This document shows positions 59,635 to 64,000 of a DNA stretch of 64,000 nt, piece after piece. A program made the position numbers and the translations under genes. Each line of letters starts with the position of its first letter. Positions within the stretch are counted from its first letter, which is position 1. Under the pieces are notes generated by a model. The model did no database searches. It was not told the origin of the DNA and was given only the letters and a program-made list of their open reading frames with translations. This DNA is from SHZI01 sp031409515 (GTDB lineage: Bacteria > Pseudomonadota > Gammaproteobacteria > Steroidobacterales > GCA-2729495): assembly GCA_031409515.1 (NCBI GenBank), contig JANNXJ010000056.1, positions 1-64,000 of the forward strand. The letters are read 5' to 3'.

Positions 59635-59670
59635 GAGCGCCGACCGGCGCGGTCCCCGCTTCAGGCGCCA
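59631..59670. repeat. REP-like sequence between convergent rpsT and obgE
   Basis: GTAGGAGCGCC-GACC-GGCGC (59631-59650) matches the REP arm with an altered loop. A second half CTTCAGGCGCC (59659-59669) resembles the inner REP segment. The rpsT TAG lies in the first and the obgE stop (TCA on plus, 59661-59663) in the second. Confidence 0.6.
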
Positions 59671-60743
59671 TCTCCTCCCTCATCTGGAACGTCAGTTGCC
59701 CCGGTCGGGGCTTCTGCAGCCGCCAGTGCCTCCAGCCGCACCATCAGATCCTGCGTCAGCCGCGTGGTACCAGCACTCGTCAACGCGCTGATCCGGTAAA
59801 CCGGTGGGCCTTCACCCGTCCGGTCCAGTCCCAGTGCGGCGCACACGGCAGCCTCCATCTGGGCTGCTTCAGCCTCGCTCACCAGGTCCGTCTTGTTCAG
59901 GACGAGCCAGCGCTCCCTGGCCGCGAGTTCCGGACTGAACCGCTGAAGTTCACCGACCACCGCCACGGCGTCAGCGGCGGGATCACTGCCATCGAAAGGT
60001 GCCAGGTCAACGAGATGAACCAGGAGTCGCGTCCGTCCCAGATGCCGGAGAAAGCGGGTGCCAAGACCTGCTCCATCGGCAGCCCCCTCGATGAGGCCGG
60101 GAATATCCGCCATGACAAAACTGCGCAGGGGTCCGACCGACACCACGCCCAGGCCGGGATGGAGGGTAGTGAACGGATAGTCCGCCACCCGGGGTCGGGC
60201 GGCCGACACGGCCCGGAGCAACGTGGACTTGCCGGCGTTCGGCTTGCCCAGCAGCCCCACGTCAGCCAGGAGGCTCAGCTCAACCTTCAGGGTGCGGCTT
60301 TCCCCGGGAGTGCCGGGGGTGGACTGGCGGGGTGCCCGATTGACGCTGCTCTTGAAGCGTGTGTTGCCCCGCCCGCCCTCGCCTCCAGCGGCCACCAGCA
60401 GGCGCTCCCCATCCCGGGTGAGATCACCGAGCAGTTCGCCGGTGTCGGCTTCGACAACCCGGGTGCCGGCGGGCACCAGTACCTCCAGGGATTCGCCACA
60501 GCGGCCAGTACAGTCTGAACCCGAGCCACCCTCGCCGCTCTTCGCAGCGAAGCGCCGGTTCACGCGAAAGTCCGCCAGCGTGTTCAGCGCACGACTGGCC
60601 ACCAGCCACACGCTGCCGCCGTCACCGCCATCACCACCGTCCGGCCCGCCCCGGGGAATGAACTTCTCCCGCCGGAAACTGACACAGCCAGGACCACCGT
60701 TCCCGGCAGCCACGCGGATGGTGGCTTCATCGACAAATTTCAT
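59661..60743 (-). CDS. obgE: GTPase Obg
   Basis: This 360-aa protein has an Obg glycine-rich domain (residues 1-158, RVAAGNGGPGCVSFRREKFIPRGGPDGG quoted in part) and a G domain with GLLGKPNAGKST (P-loop, near 165), a switch region with FTTLHPGLGVV, DIPGLIEGAADGAGLG and NKTD. The C-terminus is short (no TGS or OCT extension). It acts in late 50S assembly and the stringent response. It is separated from rpmA by a terminator. Confidence 0.97.
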   Translation of the reverse strand: MKFVDEATIRVAAGNGGPGCVSFRREKFIPRGGPDGGDGGDGGSVWLVASRALNTLADFRVNRRFAAKSGEGGSGSDCTGRCGESLEVLVPAGTRVVEADTGELLGDLTRDGERLLVAAGGEGGRGNTRFKSSVNRAPRQSTPGTPGESRTLKVELSLLADVGLLGKPNAGKSTLLRAVSAARPRVADYPFTTLHPGLGVVSVGPLRSFVMADIPGLIEGAADGAGLGTRFLRHLGRTRLLVHLVDLAPFDGSDPAADAVAVVGELQRFSPELAARERWLVLNKTDLVSEAEAAQMEAAVCAALGLDRTGEGPPVYRISALTSAGTTRLTQDLMVRLEALAAAEAPTGATDVPDEGGDGA

Positions 60744-60796
60744 GGTGGCAACTTCCTCTGCTGTGCCTCAGGGTCCATTGGGGGAACCTAGAGACG

Positions 60797-60818
60797 AAAA
60801 ACCCCGCATGCGCGGGGT
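60797..60818 (-). terminator. Intrinsic terminator after rplU-rpmA
   Basis: On the minus strand ACCCCGC-GCAT-GCGGGGT is followed by TTTTCG (60800-60796). It lies between rpmA and obgE, so the ribosomal mRNA can end here while obgE is served by read-through or its own promoter. Confidence 0.75.
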
Positions 60819-60842
60819 CTTCCTTAAGCCTGAGCCCTGAAT

Positions 60843-61118
60843 CTAGGCCGTAGCAGTGGCGGCCGCAGAAATGACGTTCACGACCCGCCGGCCGGCCGCA
60901 CCCTTGACCTCAAAGAGAACCACGCCATTCGCCTTGGCGAAGAGGGTGTGATCACGGCCAAGACCCACGTTCTTGCCCGGGTGATACTGCGTACCGCGCT
61001 GGCGCACGAGAATGTTGCCGGCAATCACTGTCTCGCCGCCATACTTCTTAAGGCCGAGACGCTTTGATTCAGAATCGCGGCCGTTACGAGTACTGCCGCC
61101 TGCTTTCTTATGTGCCAT
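60843..61118 (-). CDS. rpmA: 50S ribosomal protein L27
   Basis: This 91-aa protein starts AHKKAGGSTRNGRDSESKRLG and contains VIAGNILVRQRGTQYHPG, the standard L27 pattern. The N-terminal tail that reaches the peptidyl-transferase centre is exposed directly after Met, with no cleavable extension. It lies 24 nt downstream of rplU. Confidence 0.98.
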   Translation of the reverse strand: MAHKKAGGSTRNGRDSESKRLGLKKYGGETVIAGNILVRQRGTQYHPGKNVGLGRDHTLFAKANGVVLFEVKGAAGRRVVNVISAAATATA

Positions 61119-61142
61119 GACTTAAATCCCTCGAGGTTAGTT

Positions 61143-61460
61143 TCAGGCGCCGCCGGCGATGCCGGTGATTTCCACCAGGGTAAACGCCTGCCGGTGACCG
61201 TGCATGCGCTTGTAGGTCGTCCGGCGCTTGAATTTGATGACGGTGAGTTTGTCGTGACGATCCTGTGCGACAACAGTGCCGGTAACCTTGGCACCGGAGA
61301 TCAGGGGCTTGCCCACCTGGACCGTGGCGCCTTCGCCAACCATCAGGACCTCGGCGAACTCGACGGTGTCGCCGGCAGCCGCATCGAGTTTCTCGACTTT
61401 AACTTTTTCGCCCTGGCTGGCGCGGTACTGCTTGCCACCGGTCTTGAACACTGCGTACAT
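61143..61460 (-). CDS. rplU: 50S ribosomal protein L21
   Basis: This 105-aa protein shows MYAVFKTGGKQYRASQGEKV and the C-terminal signature FKRRTTYKRMHGHRQAFTLVEI (quoted in parts: KRRTTYKRMHGHRQ). The start is ATG 61460; the longer open frame covers the leader. A 92-nt spacer to the nuclease gene probably holds the promoter. Confidence 0.98.
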   Translation of the reverse strand: MYAVFKTGGKQYRASQGEKVKVEKLDAAAGDTVEFAEVLMVGEGATVQVGKPLISGAKVTGTVVAQDRHDKLTVIKFKRRTTYKRMHGHRQAFTLVEITGIAGGA

Positions 61461-61552
61461 CGGATTATTCCTTGAAGGTCTGGTCCCGGTGGCTGTCCCG
61501 GGTGGGGGCTGAACACAACCCCTCGAAAAGCCGACGAATTCTAGAGGGTTAG

Positions 61553-62398
61553 CTACCGAGAGGCAACCTCTGCGTCGCACCCACCCAAGCCACCCAGAAG
61601 CGCGTTCAGACGCCCGGCGAGGCGGACGCCGGCCATTATGAGGCGCTGGTCGACGATGGCGCGGGCCCGCTCCAGGTAGGCCGCCGGGAGGGCCACGGGC
61701 AGCCCCCGCGGGTCTGGGTAGCCATAGACCTGAGGCCGGAGCGCCTGGCTCTCCCGGGCCCAGTCGACGGGACTTGCCAGCAGCCAGCGCCGGCGTTCAG
61801 CGGCCGGCGGATCGGGGAGCAGAAATGCCCGTTCCCGGGTGTTCCGGGTGCCAGCTGGTGCCAGTTGCTCCCCGTCCCAGACCGCGTGGAGATTGGTCAT
61901 CCGGCCTGCCAGCACCACAGGAATGAGGTTGCCGCCCCGATCGCTGGCACGGCCCACGTGCAGGGGCTGGTGCAGATCGACGACGAAGTGGACAACAAAG
62001 CGCAATGCCTGGCCCCGGCGCCGGTCACCCAGGGACGTATCGGCCAGTTCCTGCTCGAAGCGCTCGAGAGCGACCAGCACATTATCCGGATTCTGGCGGG
62101 CGGCCCGGGCGATGGAGCCGTGATCGCTCACATTGAGGTAGTGCCAGGGCTTCGTGTGCTCCCACTCGGGCAGCCGGCGAATCCAGTCGGGCCAGAGCCC
62201 GGCGTCCGCCAGTGGCACGCCGGCCAGCAGCGGCTGGAGAGCGGCCCGGGTTTCAGCGCAGAGGTGCTGTTCGGCAATGTGCCCAGCGACGCGGTGACCA
62301 GCAGGGCCGAAGGCACGGGCTGAAAGCGACGCCAGCAGTGCGGCAATCAGCAGCGCCGTGGTGACCACATGGTGTACAGAGCGCCGCATCGCGGGCAT
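61553..62398 (-). CDS. S1/P1-family zinc nuclease, exported
   Basis: This 281-aa protein has a signal peptide (SVHHVVTTALLIAALLASLSARA) followed by FGPAGHRVAGHIAEQHL. The trinuclear zinc ligands are in place: GHRVAGHIA, WHYLNV, FVVHFVVDLHQPLHVG and NLHAVWDGE. The mature N-terminus begins with Phe (or Ala-Phe) where S1/P1 nucleases normally have Trp1, whose main chain binds zinc. It degrades single-stranded nucleic acid in the periplasm. The start ATG 62398 is supported by AAGAAG upstream; ATG 62389 is the alternative. Confidence 0.88.
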   Translation of the reverse strand: MPAMRRSVHHVVTTALLIAALLASLSARAFGPAGHRVAGHIAEQHLCAETRAALQPLLAGVPLADAGLWPDWIRRLPEWEHTKPWHYLNVSDHGSIARAARQNPDNVLVALERFEQELADTSLGDRRRGQALRFVVHFVVDLHQPLHVGRASDRGGNLIPVVLAGRMTNLHAVWDGEQLAPAGTRNTRERAFLLPDPPAAERRRWLLASPVDWARESQALRPQVYGYPDPRGLPVALPAAYLERARAIVDQRLIMAGVRLAGRLNALLGGLGGCDAEVASR

Positions 62399-62411
62399 TA
62401 TTCTTCTTGTA

Positions 62412-63410
62412 ATGCATCTCGTCCAACCGGAATTCCCACGATTTGACCTGGAAGCCGTGCGCGCCCTGCTGGGCGACGACTGGCCGGCAGTGAATCGGGA
62501 GATCACGGCGCGCCTGCGCAGCGACGTGGCCCTGGTAAACAGCGTCTCCCACTACATCGTGGGCGGTGGGGGCAAGCGTCTGCGGCCCCTCATCACCCTC
62601 CTCGCTGCCCGGGCCTGCGGCTACCGCGGCGACCGGCACATCATCACGGCCGCCATCATCGAGTTCATTCACACCGCCACTCTCCTCCATGACGACGTGG
62701 TGGACGCGTCCGACCTGCGCCGCGGCCAGGACACGGCCAACAGCGTCTTTGGCAACGAAGCCAGCGTGCTCGTGGGTGATTTTCTGTACTCACGGGCCTT
62801 CCAGCTGATGGTCCAGGTCGGCCAGATGCGCATCATGGACGTGCTGGCCGATGCCACGAACACCATTGCCGAAGGCGAAGTCCTGCAGCTGATGAACTGC
62901 AAGGACCCGGAGACCACCGAACAACGGTACATGGACGTCATCTACCGAAAGACCGCCCGCCTCTTCGAGGCCGGCGCCCAGATCGGCGCCATCCTGGCGG
63001 ACCAGACCCGGGCGGTCGAAGAAGCCCTCGTGGATTACGGGCGGGAACTGGGCCTGGCCTTTCAGCTGGTGGACGATGCGCTGGATTACAGCGCTAACCC
63101 CGGCGAACTCGGCAAGCAGGTGGGCGATGACCTTGCTGAAGGCAAGCCGACGCTGCCCCTCATCTACGCGCTGCAACGGGGCTCGCCGAAGGAACAGGTG
63201 ATGATCCGCCGGGCGATCGAGCGGGGCGGCCGGGAAGACATCCGCGCCATTCAGGCGGCCATCCAGTCCACCGGCGCCCTCGCCTACACGGCGTCCAAGG
63301 CCCGGGACTGCGCGGCGCGGGCCCGGACCGCGCTGGGCCCCGTGCCCGATTCCCCCTTCAAGACCGCCCTGAACGACCTGGCGGACTTCGCCGTCGAGCG
63401 CCGTTACTGA
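62412..63410 (+). CDS. ispB: Octaprenyl diphosphate synthase (trans-polyprenyl synthase)
   Basis: This 332-aa all-alpha prenyltransferase has FARM LLHDDVVDASDLRRG (near residue 92) and SARM LVDDALDYSAN (near 220), plus GGGGKRLRP near 55. It makes the polyprenyl side chain of ubiquinone; chain length cannot be read exactly. The start is ATG 62412; the frame opens further upstream but would overlap the divergent nuclease gene by more than 40 nt. A CTGCGGG/CCCGCAG hairpin at 63445-63463 follows the gene. Confidence 0.96.
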   Translation: MHLVQPEFPRFDLEAVRALLGDDWPAVNREITARLRSDVALVNSVSHYIVGGGGKRLRPLITLLAARACGYRGDRHIITAAIIEFIHTATLLHDDVVDASDLRRGQDTANSVFGNEASVLVGDFLYSRAFQLMVQVGQMRIMDVLADATNTIAEGEVLQLMNCKDPETTEQRYMDVIYRKTARLFEAGAQIGAILADQTRAVEEALVDYGRELGLAFQLVDDALDYSANPGELGKQVGDDLAEGKPTLPLIYALQRGSPKEQVMIRRAIERGGREDIRAIQAAIQSTGALAYTASKARDCAARARTALGPVPDSPFKTALNDLADFAVERRY

Positions 63411-63476
63411 CGCCATCCGCTGCCCGCGTATACAATGGCCGCCGCTGCGGGCAAGCCCCGCAGATCGAAACCCGTT

Positions 63477-63553
63477 CGGGGTGTAGCTCAGCTTGGTAGA
63501 GCGCTTGCTTCGGGAGCAAGAGGTCGCAGGTTCGAATCCTGTCACCCCGACCA
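63477..63553 (+). tRNA. tRNA-Pro (anticodon CGG)
   Basis: The 77-nt gene has an encoded CCA. Acceptor CGGGGTG/CACCCCG, anticodon stem CTTGC/GCAAG with loop TTCGGGA, and T-arm GGTTCGAATCC pair well. A TATACAAT -10-like box lies at 63429-63436. Confidence 0.98.
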
Positions 63554-63573
63554 ATCACGCCCAACAACAAAAA

Positions 63574-63608
63574 AGCCCCGGCCGCTGTCGCGACCGGGGC
63601 TCGTTTTT
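63574..63608. terminator. Bidirectional terminator between tRNA-Pro and the OmpA-family gene
   Basis: Stem AGCCCCGG (63574-63581)/CCGGGGCT (63594-63601), extended through one mismatch by CGC/GCG around loop TGTC. It is followed by CGTTTTT on the plus strand and preceded by an A-tract that gives a U-tract on the minus strand. Confidence 0.9.
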
Positions 63609-63628
63609 GGCGTTGGACGACCCAGGGC

Positions 63629-64000
63629 TTACTTCGGTGCGTCGCAGTCCGTGCGCTTCAGCACCACCCGCCGGTTCTGGGCGCGGCCTGCCGCGGTCTT
63701 GTTGTCCGCAAGCGGCTCGCTCTCACCCGCCCCGGAGGCGGCCAGCCGGCCCACCGCAATGCCCTTCCCTTCCAGGTAGGTCGCCACCGACTGGGCCCGG
63801 CGCTCCGACAGCTTCTGGTTGTAGGCCTCGGCACCGGAACTGTCCGTGTGGCCCACCACCGTGCCGGCGACAAACTTCAGCCGCGTCAGGTTCGTGGCCA
63901 CTTCGTCCAGCGTTACCTTGTCCGCGTCGGTGAGTTCCGCCGAATCCAGCTTGAACTGCACCTGGCGCGTCACGTCGCAGGAGCAGCCCTGGGGTCCTAC
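63629..64000 (-). CDS. OmpA-family outer-membrane protein, C-terminal part (runs off the window)
   Basis: The reading frame is open to the window edge and gives 123 residues of an OmpA-like peptidoglycan-binding domain: GPQGCSCDVTRQVQFKLDSAELT, VVGHTDSSGAEAYNQKLSERRAQSV and ENxxAxGRAQNRRVVL-type GRAQNRRVVLKR. Asp of GHTDSSG and Arg of NRRV would bind diaminopimelate. The gene starts beyond base 64000. A GTG at 63973 is only an internal start candidate. Confidence 0.92.
   Translation of the reverse strand, partial: VGPQGCSCDVTRQVQFKLDSAELTDADKVTLDEVATNLTRLKFVAGTVVGHTDSSGAEAYNQKLSERRAQSVATYLEGKGIAVGRLAASGAGESEPLADNKTAAGRAQNRRVVLKRTDCDAPK

Noticed and set aside
1..64000. CRISPR array or prophage
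   Set aside because: No regularly spaced repeats, cas genes, integrase or phage structural genes were found.

Overview
The window is high-GC chromosomal DNA of a gammaproteobacterium, most likely from the Xanthomonadales/Nevskiales/Steroidobacterales neighbourhood. The basis is gene order (murJ-ribF-ileS-lspA beside a minor-pilin operon, rpsT divergent from murJ, rplU-rpmA-obgE with ispB opposite), a UrcA-family protein, type IV pilus genes and REP-like palindromes. The genus cannot be named from sequence alone. Packing is dense, with many ATGA/GTGA/TTGA stop-start overlaps.

Layout. 1-9.5 kb: nadC, a DTW-domain tRNA-modifying enzyme and a membrane protein in one operon; a 2OG-Fe(II) oxygenase-like protein; a GAF/PAS/GGDEF/EAL c-di-GMP protein with an Mpo1-like partner; an NCS1 permease coupled to an MBL hydrolase. 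9.46-9.93 kb: a MliC-like lysozyme-inhibitor gene whose 3' UTR carries two hairpins with identical C7 loops and a U-tract, a candidate small RNA. 10-16.3 kb: a six-gene minus-strand catabolic operon (Rieske oxygenase, AidB-like acyl-CoA dehydrogenase, SDR, aconitase-family hydratase large and small subunits, isocitrate-lyase/PEP-mutase-family lyase). 16.3-21.5 kb: MFS transporter, UrcA protein, LysR regulator, UbiD-type decarboxylase and a second SDR. UbiX, which makes the UbiD cofactor, lies about 12 kb away.

21.6-31.0 kb is a defence island: a Shedu-like (DUF4263) nuclease, a protein resembling a class III nucleotidyl cyclase, and a type I restriction-modification set (hsdM, hsdS, hsdR). 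The set is interrupted by a frameshifted rhuM remnant, a DUF488 protein and an unrecognised 273-aa protein.

31-43.1 kb is ordinary chromosome: a choloylglycine/penicillin-V-acylase-family hydrolase, PNPOx-like protein, ubiX, a DUF2007 protein, MOSC protein, a TolB-propeller/amidohydrolase fusion, TerC, YgiQ, alpha/beta hydrolase, HupE, a DUF6512-like protein and a GNAT. 43.2-45.4 kb is a decayed mobile island against the 3' end of tRNA-Thr(CGU). It holds a HipA/YjjJ-type toxin with a probably leaderless promoter, an orphan HicB with a decapitated HicA, a relaxase (DUF3363) C-terminal fragment and an apparent IS end. 45.5-53.3 kb: a Fur-family regulator and the minor pilin operon (two GspH/FimT pilins, pilV, pilW, pilX, a small secreted protein, pilY1, pilE). 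53.3-64 kb: housekeeping genes lspA, ileS, ribF, murJ, rpsT, obgE, rpmA, rplU, an S1/P1 nuclease, ispB, tRNA-Pro(CGG) and a partial OmpA-family gene.

The observations most worth following are the C-loop double-hairpin RNA, the cyclase-like defence gene beside Shedu, the DUF488/unknown pair inside the RM operon, the hydratase-lyase catabolic operon, and REP-like repeats that supply the stop codon of the adjacent gene at every site where they occur.
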